Shown here: piece after piece, positions 1 to 8,459 of the stretch
Numbering within the stretch: the first letter of the stretch is position 1
Layout: every line of letters begins with the position of its first letter
NCBI GenBank assembly: GCA_964641175.1
Contig: CAZXLJ010000005.1
Coordinates: forward strand, 1 to 59,887
Source of the DNA: CAYNST01 sp964641175
GTDB lineage: Bacteria; Pseudomonadota; Gammaproteobacteria; Pseudomonadales; Cellvibrionaceae
DNA length: 59,887 nucleotides
Direction of reading: 5' to 3'
Notes under the pieces: generated by a model
Databases searched by the model: none
The model's input: the letters and a program-made list of their open reading frames with translations, nothing else
What the model was told of the DNA's origin: nothing
Position numbers and translations under genes: made by a program

Positions 1-3
1 GGA

Positions 4-939
4 ATGGTTATGGCGCTCCGCCACTTATTTTCGTTGGGCTGGCCTGCGGCGCGAACCACAACCATGCTGACCGCCATAACCGGTCCTGGCGTTCGCCCGG
101 TGCTGACCGTTGCGGTATTGCTGGGCGCAACTCTCGCCGCAACTGCCGGATGGCTGCCGCTGGTTAACCTGGCACTTCTGGTGCTGTTCGCTGGGTTACT
201 TGCCACGCTGTACAATCCGCGCATGCCCCTGACGCTTCACTTGCCCTTGTGGTTTGTAACAGTCGTTATCGGATTCGCGGCAGCCATATATCGCCCGGAA
301 GGTTTTCACTATCCGCTGATACGGGGTTTCGGTGTACTCCACGAAGGCGGCACGCCTTTCAAACTGTTTGCTAATATCAGCAAAGCGGTGGGCGGCCTGC
401 TGATAATCCTGTGGTTGTGGGAGCGCATAACGCCGGACAACCTTCCACAATCTTTGGATGCTATTGCTCAACGTGCCAATTCACACATTGAAGGCGCAAA
501 AGGTGAAAAATCGCTTCCAGGCAAATCCGTGGCGGTTGCCACCATCGGCATTGGCTTTATGCTCGCCGTCGCTCACTGGCTGTTCGGATTCGCGGCAGCA
601 GTCAAATTTCCCGAAGGTCTGATTTATTTTGTTGCGGTAAATCTGGGCATTACCGTGATGGCTGAAGAGGCGTTCTTTCGATTATTGATACAGAAGCGGA
701 TAGCAGCATTCGGCAACAACACCCTATGGGCCGGCATGCTGGCGATGGGTATTGCTTCGATTATTTTCGCACTCGCGCACACGACACAACTCAATGCCGC
801 CTTTGTACTGTTCCAGCTGGCAGGCCTGCTTTATGGCGGTATCTACTGGTATACCGGTCGATTCTCCATGGCGCTCTACGTGCACTTCGGCGTGAATATC
901 GCGCACTTTATTCTGCTCGCCTATCCGGCTCCGGTGTAA
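4..939 (+). CDS. CPBP-family intramembrane metalloprotease
   Basis: Multi-pass inner-membrane protein of 311 residues with the three motifs of the CPBP (Abi, type II CAAX-prenyl endopeptidase-like) family: Glu221-Glu222 with Arg226 (EExxxR), His259 after a hydrophobic FALAH segment, and His294-x3-Asn298. These are the expected metal and water ligands of a glutamate-type membrane protease. The substrate cannot be predicted. It is convergent with the ketoreductase at the end of the pigment operon and is probably not part of it. The start is uncertain because the gene begins at the window edge; the in-frame ATGs at codons 3 and 21 are alternatives, and no clear ribosome binding site is visible for the first ATG. 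Confidence 0.8.
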   Translation: MVMALRHLFSLGWPAARTTTMLTAITGPGVRPVLTVAVLLGATLAATAGWLPLVNLALLVLFAGLLATLYNPRMPLTLHLPLWFVTVVIGFAAAIYRPEGFHYPLIRGFGVLHEGGTPFKLFANISKAVGGLLIILWLWERITPDNLPQSLDAIAQRANSHIEGAKGEKSLPGKSVAVATIGIGFMLAVAHWLFGFAAAVKFPEGLIYFVAVNLGITVMAEEAFFRLLIQKRIAAFGNNTLWAGMLAMGIASIIFALAHTTQLNAAFVLFQLAGLLYGGIYWYTGRFSMALYVHFGVNIAHFILLAYPAPV

Positions 940-978
940 ACGGTTTTCTCAACCCATGGCCGCTAAAGCCTGTTGACG

Positions 979-1707
979 CTAAAACATGCCGCCATTGATC
1001 GAAATCACCTGCCGGGTGATGTAGCCCGCCTGCGCAGACATAAGAAAACTGACCAGGGCTGCTACCTCTTCCGGCTGCCCGATGCGGCGCATGGGAATTG
1101 ACGGCAGGGCCTCCTCGATGACGGTATCGCTGAGCATTTCACTTGCGACAAGTCCTGGCGCAACGCAGTTGACCGTGATTTTGCGTTTGGCCAGTTCAAT
1201 CGCCAGTGCCTTGGTGGCGCCTATAATCCCCGCTTTGGCGGCACTGTAATTGACCTGCCCCCGGTTTCCCATAAGCCCGGAAACCGAGGACATGGTGACA
1301 ATACGGCCCGGCGCGCGGCGTTTGATCATTGACATGATGACCGGATTGAGCACGTTATAGAAACCGTCCAGATTGGTGCGCAGCACTGCATCCCAGTCTG
1401 CGCCACTAAGAGCCGGGAACGCGTTGTCCCGAGTTATACCCGCGTTGCATACCACCCCGTAATAGGCACCGTGGTCGCTGCAATCTTTCTCCAGCGCACT
1501 GCGCGTGGCCTCGCGATCAGTAATGTCAAACTGCACCAGTCCGGCCGAACCCGCCGCGGCGCAGATCTCATCCACCACCTTTTCGGCCAGCGCCCGCTGC
1601 TCGCGAAAATGCACCGCCACCTGATAGCCATCCGCTGCCAGACGCAGGGCAATGGCCCGGCCAATGCCGCGGCTTGCTCCAACAACCAGTACACGCTCTG
1701 ATGTCAT
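979..1707 (-). CDS. apeQ: 3-oxoacyl-ACP reductase (FabG-like, ApeQ type)
   Basis: Short-chain dehydrogenase/reductase of 242 residues. The N-terminus carries the NADPH-binding glycine motif GASRGIG; the catalytic Ser is in SSVSG and the YxxxK pair is YSAAK. It should reduce the beta-keto group formed after each condensation during polyene chain growth. I chose the ATG at 1707 (MTSERV) because GGAG lies 6 nt upstream; an ATG four codons earlier is possible. It is the last gene of the leftward pigment operon, after the DUF3261 lipoprotein gene. FabG paralogues are widespread, so the role is inferred from context: it lies in a cluster with KS, CLF, two dehydratases and ACP, which matches ApeQ of aryl-polyene clusters. 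Confidence 0.9.
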   Translation of the reverse strand: MTSERVLVVGASRGIGRAIALRLAADGYQVAVHFREQRALAEKVVDEICAAAGSAGLVQFDITDREATRSALEKDCSDHGAYYGVVCNAGITRDNAFPALSGADWDAVLRTNLDGFYNVLNPVIMSMIKRRAPGRIVTMSSVSGLMGNRGQVNYSAAKAGIIGATKALAIELAKRKITVNCVAPGLVASEMLSDTVIEEALPSIPMRRIGQPEEVAALVSFLMSAQAGYITRQVISINGGMF

Positions 1708-1754
1708 TTCATTCTCCATTTGAATCGATCACGGATTTATGCAGTTTATCGGGC

Positions 1755-2348
1755 TCAGAATTCTGCGCCCGGACGCGGATCAGCTTCAAGGAGTTTGCTT
1801 TCGACGCGCAAACTGAAGCTGCCGTCGGCACGACGGTATTCTGTGACGCTCTGCCAGGGATCGACATCGTTGTAGTGAATGCTCGCGACCTGCTTCCCGG
1901 ACGACCGGACCTGTCGACCCTCGTCCAGATCCATAAATTTCCAGCCGACGGGCGCAACGTCTTGCAGGTCTTCGACTGGCCAATAAACCCAGTACACCGC
2001 CTCAATTAATCGGGGCCACAGGGATCTGACCGGGTGCGACTGATGTGCATCGATTTTCAACGTTCCCTTTGAGTCTTCGATGGTCACCAAGCGCTGGCCA
2101 AAATCGTTCATGACCACCACCTGTAATGCTTCGGCATTCAGACTCAACATGGCCGGAAGACGGTAATTTTTACCCTGATATTGCAGATGCCACAACTGCT
2201 GTGCAACGACCACGTCGTAGTCGGAATTGATTGCCGCCCGCTGTACTTTTGAGGTGGCACAGCCCGCCTGCACCATCAGAACCATGGTCAGAAATGCCAT
2301 CCATGCCCGGGCTCGCCGAGATCGATCTGCGCCGCGCTCACTCATCAT
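1755..2348 (-). CDS. DUF3261 family lipoprotein (ApeN type)
   Basis: About 197 residues with an N-terminal positively charged stretch, a hydrophobic segment and a lipobox ending in VQAGC, so it is probably an outer- or inner-membrane lipoprotein. The rest resembles the DUF3261 proteins found in nearly all aryl-polyene clusters, next to the MMPL exporter and LolA-like carrier. The start region overlaps the end of the exporter gene at an ATGATGAGTGA sequence, which implies translational coupling; the ATGs at 2348 and 2345 both fit, and an in-frame ATG at 2369 would add seven residues. The biochemical role is not known; by context it helps place the aryl-polyene lipid in the outer membrane. Confidence 0.82.
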   Translation of the reverse strand: MMSERGADRSRRARAWMAFLTMVLMVQAGCATSKVQRAAINSDYDVVVAQQLWHLQYQGKNYRLPAMLSLNAEALQVVVMNDFGQRLVTIEDSKGTLKIDAHQSHPVRSLWPRLIEAVYWVYWPVEDLQDVAPVGWKFMDLDEGRQVRSSGKQVASIHYNDVDPWQSVTEYRRADGSFSLRVESKLLEADPRPGAEF

Positions 2349-4725
2349 CCGAACCATAGATCGCTTCACGCACTGCCGGCCCGATGATCGGCGCCAGCGC
2401 CCAGTTCATGATACTGCCCATCAGTAGCATCGCACCGAAAGACTGCACCATGGGCGTTGTACTCAGAGCCAGTAAACCGAATGACAAAGCACTGGTAACA
2501 GCCGACAGGAAAACCGCTCGCCGGCAGCTGTCGTCAGCGGATTCCGGCTGGCTGGAAAAAATCCCGTAATCCATCCCGAGCCCAAGGATCAGAAAACTTC
2601 CGAATATATGAAAGACATTGATGGGAATCTCAAACAATGCGAGTACGGCCAGAGAGGTTGCCGTCGCCACCAGCGGAATGGTCACCAGCAACAGCGCCTT
2701 TAATTGCCGGAAATAAAGCCACATCAGCGCCAGCACCGCCAGATAGGCTGAGCCCAGCAGCTTGATCGCGGATTCCTGAAGTTGCTTCAATATCACCGAC
2801 AGCGCGGCCACCTTGTCTACCCACATGACCCCCTCAACTTTTTCAGCCGCCGCCTGTAGCGCGCTGACATCCGTAATCCCCCGCAGAGCGACCATGCTTG
2901 CCACAGTGCCGTCGATCTTGCCCAGCCAAAGCATCTGCTGCTCGGGTCGTGCCACCGACAACCATTCGCGCAGCCGCAGGCTCTGGGTGCGTGAACGTGT
3001 GAACTGCCGCTGCAAGCCATCAATGGTCGCGTCATCGAATCCAACTTCCCGCATGAACTGTTCGGCCAGAGCGTTGTTTTTGTAAACCTGTTCACTGAGC
3101 ACCGAATAATTGCGCCACTGCGTCTGGCGCGAAGGGACTATCTGCGTCAAGGCGGAATAGCCACTGAGCACGTTTTCCTCCACCAGGCGGTCCAGCGCAG
3201 TTTCGACAAACCGTTCCTCCTTTTGCAACAGTGCTTCCTCGGATTCTGCCCTGATCAGGAAAAACTGGTTGGGAGCCACGCCCTGAAGCAGTTCCTGCAG
3301 CGTCTGTTCCGATTGCATGAGTTCCGGTGATGGCTTGTAGAGCACACGCATGTCGCTACTCAGACGAAGCTGTGAAAGCCCCATGCCCAGAATGATGAAC
3401 AGCACCGGGATGCTCCACCAGAACAAGCGATGCCGACGAAGCCCGCGCAGCGCCTCCCAGGGAACGAGAGTCAGCCAGTGGATCAGCGCCGTCGGCGGCG
3501 GCAAGGGCGCCTTCAGGGCGATGGGAAACACCGTGATGACAAACAGCCAGGCGGCGGCCAGCCCGATCATCGAAAAGCTGGCGATCTGCTGTAACCCTGG
3601 CAGCTTTGCCTGCAGCAGGCAGCCGTAGCCGAGCAGCGTTGTGATCAGTCCCAGGGCGAGTGCGCCGATCAGGCCATCCAGAATGTGCTTGCGCTGAAAT
3701 GCCGACCGACGGGTCAATTTCACCTGGTGCCGACACAGGTAGTGCACCGAATAATCCACAGACACGCCGATCAGGCTCGCGCCGAACACCAGCGTCATCA
3801 AGTGCAGATAACCGTAGATGACATGGTTAAAAACCACAGCCACCAGGCTTCCGAACGCCACCGAGGCCACCCCCAGCAGCAGCGGCTGGAGACGGCGAAA
3901 CGTCAGCAGATAAATAATCAGAATGCCGAGGCCGGAACACAGACTGATGATGGTCACATCGCGCTTGGCGGCGGCAGAAGCTTCCGCCGCGTGAAATACG
4001 GCGCCCGACAGCAGCAGTTCCACATCCACCGCTTCCTGCAACAGGCGCTGGCGCAGTTCGTCCACCCAGGTGCGGACCTGTTCATGGGTATGCAGGCTGA
4101 AAGACGGAATGGTCAGCTGCGCGCCGACGATGACAAAGCTGAAGTCGGCCTCGTCAATGAGCAGGCGGTTATCCACCAGTTCCCCAGGCATGACCGGCTG
4201 CAAGCGTTTCGCATATTCGCTGTGGAGTGCCAGAGGGTCCTCGCGCGGATCGAGCGTGTTGAGGGTGGACAGACCCAACAGGGATGCCTGCGCGCGATGC
4301 CGAATTTCGTGCAGGTCCCCACTTTCCAGTTGTGCCCGCTGCGTACGAGTCAGCAACTGGAAACGGTGATCCTGCAGGAGGTGCCGCTGATCATCAACGG
4401 ACTGGAGCTGATCGCCATCCAGCGACCGCATAAACCCGCTGTCATCAATGGCCGCCGTCACCAGATCCGCGGCTTTGGTGGCCTGACTCCGGTCTGGCGC
4501 CCGCACCGCAACCAAAAGCCTGTCACCGAACAGATCTGCCAGCCGCTCGTCGGCCTTGTCTGCAAACGGGTCGTCGCGCTGCTGGGGAAACAGGGCACGA
4601 AGGTCGGCTTCAATTGCCATGCCGCCCCGCCACTGGTGAACCAGCAATGCCAGACAGCACACCGTAATAATCGCAGTGAACGTGGATGCCCAGCGATACC
4701 AACCGGGTAATATGGCGCGCGACAC
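2338..4725 (-). CDS. MMPL/RND-family lipid exporter (ApeM type)
   Basis: 795-residue inner-membrane transporter of the MMPL (COG4258) type. It has an N-terminal transmembrane helix, a large periplasmic domain, a helix bundle with GVSVDY, a second periplasmic domain and a second bundle with GLGMDYG. The paired G-x-x-x-D-Y motifs are the proton-relay signature of MMPL proteins. This exporter type moves lipids or polyketide-lipid conjugates and is standard in aryl-polyene clusters. It sits 12 bp downstream of the LolA-like gene and overlaps the lipoprotein gene, so the three form one export cassette. The substrate is inferred to be the aryl-polyene lipid. Confidence 0.92.
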   Translation of the reverse strand: MSRAILPGWYRWASTFTAIITVCCLALLVHQWRGGMAIEADLRALFPQQRDDPFADKADERLADLFGDRLLVAVRAPDRSQATKAADLVTAAIDDSGFMRSLDGDQLQSVDDQRHLLQDHRFQLLTRTQRAQLESGDLHEIRHRAQASLLGLSTLNTLDPREDPLALHSEYAKRLQPVMPGELVDNRLLIDEADFSFVIVGAQLTIPSFSLHTHEQVRTWVDELRQRLLQEAVDVELLLSGAVFHAAEASAAAKRDVTIISLCSGLGILIIYLLTFRRLQPLLLGVASVAFGSLVAVVFNHVIYGYLHLMTLVFGASLIGVSVDYSVHYLCRHQVKLTRRSAFQRKHILDGLIGALALGLITTLLGYGCLLQAKLPGLQQIASFSMIGLAAAWLFVITVFPIALKAPLPPPTALIHWLTLVPWEALRGLRRHRLFWWSIPVLFIILGMGLSQLRLSSDMRVLYKPSPELMQSEQTLQELLQGVAPNQFFLIRAESEEALLQKEERFVETALDRLVEENVLSGYSALTQIVPSRQTQWRNYSVLSEQVYKNNALAEQFMREVGFDDATIDGLQRQFTRSRTQSLRLREWLSVARPEQQMLWLGKIDGTVASMVALRGITDVSALQAAAEKVEGVMWVDKVAALSVILKQLQESAIKLLGSAYLAVLALMWLYFRQLKALLLVTIPLVATATSLAVLALFEIPINVFHIFGSFLILGLGMDYGIFSSQPESADDSCRRAVFLSAVTSALSFGLLALSTTPMVQSFGAMLLMGSIMNWALAPIIGPAVREAIYGSDDE

Positions 4726-4737
4726 GGCCGGCGGCGC

Positions 4738-5547
4738 CTAGGGAGACAAGACAGGCGGAAAGCGCGCGCACTGTGTCGTCGCGTCCCCCAGGAAGAACGA
4801 CCGGCACTGCCTTGCGTCAGGGCCTGCTTGCGGCTTTATGGCGTTGAAGGTCATTTCCGTAATATCTCCATTGGCGGCGATGACGCTGACATTTTTTATG
4901 TACTCACCGCCGCGTAAGGTCACGCTGCGCATATGCTTGCGAACCAGTTCCTGACGCGGGGCCAATGCCAGTTCCCAGCGATTCTGCTGGAAACGCCACT
5001 GGGTCAGGAAGCGGTCCTCCAGCAGTTCCAGATCTGCACTGAGAAATGCCAGCAGGGTTCTGCTCACTTCTCTTTGTACAAGACCGCTGGGTTCTTCCGC
5101 CAGCGCGCCAGTACCGTCTTCGCGCCAGTGAATAATACGGTCCACTGTAATCGTAGTGGCATTGTAAAAAGGCTCACGGGTTAACAGATACAGACCCTGG
5201 CCCCGCCAGAATACAAACTCGCCCTTTGACTGCAGCGGCACCGTCATCCCTTGCAGCTGCTTCTTCTGCTCAAAATTTCCGGTCAGCAAGACCGCGTCAT
5301 TAAGACGTTGCACCACCTTCTTGATGGCCCCGGCTTCCTTACCGGAGCCCGCTTCCTTGGCACACAGGTCACCCGCAAAAGCTGCCAGCACGACCATTAG
5401 CAGACCGGGAACACCGCGCCGATGCAGCCTGCGCTGCACTGACTTTAAAAACAGACACACGTTCCGGACATAGTTGAACCTGCTAATCATTTTATCCGCC
5501 GGTTTTGCTGCTTGAGCTGAATCCGAATCCTGCCGATCATCATTCAT
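4738..5547 (-). CDS. LolA-like outer-membrane lipoprotein carrier (ApeL type)
   Basis: 269 residues. A hydrophobic segment near residues 48-62 (GLLMVVLAAFAG) looks like a signal peptide placed late, so an internal start at Met20 (MISRF) is possible. The mature part has the LolA beta-sheet pattern, with phrases such as GNFEQKK, GEFVFWRG and a late AANGDIT segment. LolA proteins carry lipoproteins across the periplasm; the versions in aryl-polyene clusters are thought to carry the pigment lipid instead. The ATG at 5547 overlaps the stop of the glycosyltransferase gene as ATGA, so coupled translation is likely. It lies directly before the MMPL exporter gene. Confidence 0.85.
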   Translation of the reverse strand: MNDDRQDSDSAQAAKPADKMISRFNYVRNVCLFLKSVQRRLHRRGVPGLLMVVLAAFAGDLCAKEAGSGKEAGAIKKVVQRLNDAVLLTGNFEQKKQLQGMTVPLQSKGEFVFWRGQGLYLLTREPFYNATTITVDRIIHWREDGTGALAEEPSGLVQREVSRTLLAFLSADLELLEDRFLTQWRFQQNRWELALAPRQELVRKHMRSVTLRGGEYIKNVSVIAANGDITEMTFNAIKPQAGPDARQCRSFFLGDATTQCARFPPVLSP

Positions 5548-6323
5548 CGGCGCCAGTGCCGACTGAGCAGCGAAGGGCAGCGCACCAGCATTCCAAAAAA
5601 CAGTTTAGTGTGCATCAGGACGATCCGCAGATTGTCCTTCACCAGGTTGAAATGGGAAGCGATATCGCGGTGGTAAACGATGGCGGTTGGCAGATTTTTT
5701 ACGTCCAGTCCCTGCCAGTAAAGGCGCACCATGATGTCCGTGTCAAAATCCATGCGCGATCCGACTTTTCTGCGCTCCAGTAAATTCACGGTATCCTGCA
5801 GCGGATAGAGCCGGTAGCCACACATGGAGTCGTGCACCTGCCACGAAAGCGTATGCACGCACACCCAGAAATCCGTGAGCATCCTGCCGAAGCGACGATC
5901 TTTCGGCATCTGCCGGTACCTGCGCGCACCACTGATCACAGCGCGCGGCTGCGACTGCGCGGCTTGCAGAAATCGCGGCACATCGGCCAGATCATGCTGT
6001 CCGTCTGCGTCGACCTGAAGCGCGTGGCTGTAACCCTTCTCATAGGCATGGTACAGACCGTGGCAAACAGCCGCACCCTTGCCCTGGTTTTCCTGCAATC
6101 GCAGCAACGTCACGGCTTCCGGGTAACGTTGGGCGACTTCATCGAGGGCTGCGGCACAGTCAGCATCGCTGCCATCATCGACCAGAATGCAGTCCACCCT
6201 GTGTTCGAGCAGCTGCCGGACTACCGAGTCAATACGGTGCTGATGATTGAAAACGGGCACAAGTGCGCAGGGCTTGAAAGCGGGTTCGGGCATGCTCGAA
6301 TATCCGGGAACTGAGTGCGACAT
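5544..6323 (-). CDS. Family 2 glycosyltransferase (ApeJ N-terminal type)
   Basis: 259-residue GT-A-fold glycosyltransferase. The nucleotide-binding part has ALVPVFN and LVDDGSD, the metal-binding DxD region is VDADGQHD, and a following GYRLY stretch is typical of DPM1-like GT2 enzymes. No transmembrane helices are obvious apart from a weakly hydrophobic C-terminus, so it is probably cytoplasmic or peripheral. In Escherichia and Xenorhabdus aryl-polyene clusters a GT2 domain is fused to an LpxL-like acyltransferase (ApeJ); here the two are separate genes on opposite arms. It probably adds a sugar or headgroup to the pigment lipid. Start at 6323 or at Met11 (6293). Confidence 0.87.
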   Translation of the reverse strand: MSHSVPGYSSMPEPAFKPCALVPVFNHQHRIDSVVRQLLEHRVDCILVDDGSDADCAAALDEVAQRYPEAVTLLRLQENQGKGAAVCHGLYHAYEKGYSHALQVDADGQHDLADVPRFLQAAQSQPRAVISGARRYRQMPKDRRFGRMLTDFWVCVHTLSWQVHDSMCGYRLYPLQDTVNLLERRKVGSRMDFDTDIMVRLYWQGLDVKNLPTAIVYHRDIASHFNLVKDNLRIVLMHTKLFFGMLVRCPSLLSRHWRR

Positions 6324-6403
6324 AAAAAGGCGCTGAGGTTAAATGGCAATTGGGGAAGCTCTGTCACCTCCCGATTCCTGCAGGCTGGACGGCGCCCGGC
6401 AGT

Positions 6404-7249
6404 TTAACAGACGTTCGGGTCTGCCGACGCCTCCCCGGCGCATCGGTGACGTCGCGTCTCGAAATACCGTTCCAGCTCGTCCGTCAAAATGCGGGCAGCC
6501 GCATTGAGAGTCGGACCCTTGGGTTGGGGTACCTGACTTTGCAAATAATCGGCGGGTGCGATTTTTTCTCCAACGCGGATGCTGTAATGCGGGGGTATGG
6601 GAGTTATGTCGTACCATTTCTGCTGTTTGAGTAATACCGCCGGTTCACATTTTATGACGACGGGAATAACAGGGGCGTTCGCCGCCAGCGCCACCCGGAA
6701 CGGAGCGCGATGAAACCGTAACGGCTCGCCCGGCCGGGATCGGGTGCCTTCTGGAAAAATAACAATTGATTCACCGCGACGCAGGCTGTCGGTACAGAAT
6801 GACACCAGATCGATGCGGGCATTGCTGATATAGCCTCCAGCCCTCACCCCCAGAGCCGTAAACGGATTGCGCCACAACGCCTCTTTCACCACGCAGTTGG
6901 CACTGCCGGCCAGGCCGAGCAGAAATAAGGCATCCAGCAGCGACGGATGGTTGGCAATAATCAATTGCCCCGGTTTACTCAGGTCGAGCGGGTTGTGGAA
7001 CTCATACGTCAGCACCCCCAGAAAGCGCAACCAGCGCAGGTAACTTTGAAATATCGAGGCCAGAAGGCGCCGTGTCCGGACGTGCTTGCGTCGCCCGGGC
7101 AGCAGGAGGATTAACGGGAATATTGAAACGGACAGCAACAGCGCGCACACCCCGAAAGACCCGAAGCCGATGGCGGTGGTAAACAGCCGCCATCCCCGGC
7201 GCATCTGCAAGCGGCGCCAGGCAGGACGCCTCAGGACACCAGACGCCAT
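6404..7249 (-). CDS. 1-acyl-glycerol-3-phosphate acyltransferase-like protein (ApeD type)
   Basis: 281-residue PlsC-family acyltransferase. A strongly hydrophobic N-terminal segment (about residues 25-52) anchors it in the inner membrane. The catalytic HxxxxD motif is HPSLLD and the phosphate-binding motif is FPEGTRS. PlsC enzymes transfer acyl chains from ACP or CoA to a hydroxyl; in an aryl-polyene cluster the likely job is to attach the aryl-polyene or a fatty acyl chain to the lipid anchor. The start overlaps the end of the chorismatase gene by 19 bp, so the two are co-translated. An 80-bp gap with no feature separates it from the glycosyltransferase gene. Confidence 0.9.
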   Translation of the reverse strand: MASGVLRRPAWRRLQMRRGWRLFTTAIGFGSFGVCALLLSVSIFPLILLLPGRRKHVRTRRLLASIFQSYLRWLRFLGVLTYEFHNPLDLSKPGQLIIANHPSLLDALFLLGLAGSANCVVKEALWRNPFTALGVRAGGYISNARIDLVSFCTDSLRRGESIVIFPEGTRSRPGEPLRFHRAPFRVALAANAPVIPVVIKCEPAVLLKQQKWYDITPIPPHYSIRVGEKIAPADYLQSQVPQPKGPTLNAAARILTDELERYFETRRHRCAGEASADPNVC

Positions 7250-8325
7250 ATGCCGTCAATCTCCAGAAGCAGATCACCTCGGCAGATATCCGCCGCGAGA
7301 AACACCGTGGGTACCGGGCCGAAGTGGCGCAGTACACCCGCCCGGACGGTGTCCAGATCGGTCGGACTGCGCAGGTAGATTTTCAATACTTCGATTTCGA
7401 ACCGCTGTCCATCGGAGTGCGCTGCGGTGTTGTGTACATGCAGAAGCAGCGCGTCCAGGTTTTGCAGGGTGACCCGCAGTTGGCCTGCCACATCGCCCGG
7501 ATACCGGGTAGCGTGCCCCACCACACTAGCGGTGCCAGAGACAAACAGCGAGCTGCCCCCGCCGGCGCTGGCAAGCAGGGAGGCGCGCGCAAAAGCCGGG
7601 CTGCGCGGCCCGTAATCCTGCGGATAATGCCAGGCGCTGACCTGCTGGGGATTTTCAAAATGCATGGGCGCCCGGCGGCTGGCCAGCAAATAAATCACCA
7701 GATCCTCGGCTTGAGTGCCCAACGCGCACGCGGATGGGTAATCCTGTTGTGCAATATTCATCGCATCAAATGCCGCGGCACGACCCACGCAGAAGGCGCG
7801 ATATCGCTCCTGACCGTCTTCCGGCTCATTGATCCGCGGCAAATAATTCCATATGCGCACCAGATGGCCATAGCCACGTTCTTTCGTGTACCGCAATAAC
7901 CGCTGATAGCCCTGCTGAACGGTGGCGGTCAGGGGTGCGCCCGCGGGCTGCTCCAGTGTCAAAGCCAGCAACAGGAGCTCCTCTGTCTCGGCCCGGTAGA
8001 TGCCTTCGTACAGACCGTAGTTTACGGCGCCTTCGACCCGCAGCGTTTCCAGCGTCGCTCGCGGCTCCAGCAGTTTCAATCCGGAATGAATGCTGCCGGC
8101 GGGCGCCTGCACCCGGGTGGATTCGTCGAAGATCACCCGCGCCAACAGTCCCGGCGCGTCGCACTGATCGATTTTCGGCAACCGCTGGCATCTATAGTCC
8201 CGCCCGCACTCCGGGTGCCAGTCGCCTCCGTAAAGCGGTCCAGCGCTGCGTTCATAAGTACAGATCAAACCGGTCCGCTTCAAGACTAAACCCATGTTGT
8301 TGCTGTTGAAAATCTGTCTGGTCAT
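7231..8325 (-). CDS. Chorismatase (FkbO/Hyg5/XanB2 family), hydroxybenzoate-forming
   Basis: 364 residues resembling the chorismatase family, whose members hydrolyse chorismate to 3-hydroxybenzoate, 4-hydroxybenzoate or a dihydrodiol. Visible family features are RIWNYLPRIN (near 158-167), ERYRAFCVGRAAAF (near 173-186), FVSGTASVVGH (near 261-271) and a C-terminal RidA-like region ending in LLLEIDG, where Glu355 fits the catalytic glutamate. It is the first gene of the leftward arm and should supply the aromatic starter of the pigment, as XanB2 does for xanthomonadin. The sequence alone does not say whether 3- or 4-hydroxybenzoate is made. The start is uncertain: ATG 8325 and ATG 8295 both lack a good ribosome binding site. 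Confidence 0.88.
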   Translation of the reverse strand: MTRQIFNSNNMGLVLKRTGLICTYERSAGPLYGGDWHPECGRDYRCQRLPKIDQCDAPGLLARVIFDESTRVQAPAGSIHSGLKLLEPRATLETLRVEGAVNYGLYEGIYRAETEELLLLALTLEQPAGAPLTATVQQGYQRLLRYTKERGYGHLVRIWNYLPRINEPEDGQERYRAFCVGRAAAFDAMNIAQQDYPSACALGTQAEDLVIYLLASRRAPMHFENPQQVSAWHYPQDYGPRSPAFARASLLASAGGGSSLFVSGTASVVGHATRYPGDVAGQLRVTLQNLDALLLHVHNTAAHSDGQRFEIEVLKIYLRSPTDLDTVRAGVLRHFGPVPTVFLAADICRGDLLLEIDGIWRLVS

Positions 8326-8345
8326 CCGGAATTGCCCGGGCGCGA

Positions 8346-8351
8346 ATTATA
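8346..8351 (-). promoter_or_regulatory. Candidate -10 box for the leftward pigment operon
   Basis: On the minus strand this is a perfect TATAAT, about 20 bp before the chorismatase start. No good -35 box is seen at 16-18 bp. A start of transcription near 8339 would leave only a short leader before ATG 8325 and about 44 nt before ATG 8295. It lies in the 134-bp spacer between the two divergent arms of the pigment cluster, where both arms should be controlled. Confidence 0.4.
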
Positions 8352-8421
8352 GGCACAAAATCTCCAGAGCGGCCACGCGCACCGCCGCGCTGCAAACTCG
8401 TCTTGCCTGCCTCCGGGCGCT

Positions 8422-8444
8422 CCCGTAAAGTACACGGGTTTTTT
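8422..8444 (+). terminator. Small hairpin plus T-run ahead of the rightward pigment operon
   Basis: CCCGT and ACGGG form a 5-bp stem with a 7-nt loop, followed at once by six T residues. It sits 15 bp before the methyltransferase start, in the leader of the rightward arm. It has the form of a weak intrinsic terminator, so it could be an attenuator or could block read-through. The stem is short, so chance is possible. Confidence 0.35.
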
Positions 8445-8459
8445 CTGGGGTGCCCCCGC

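Noticed and set aside
3685..4710. Long plus-strand open frame opposite the MMPL exporter gene
   Set aside because: It lies wholly antisense to a clear exporter gene, has no family motif and follows the codon pattern of the other strand in GC-rich DNA.
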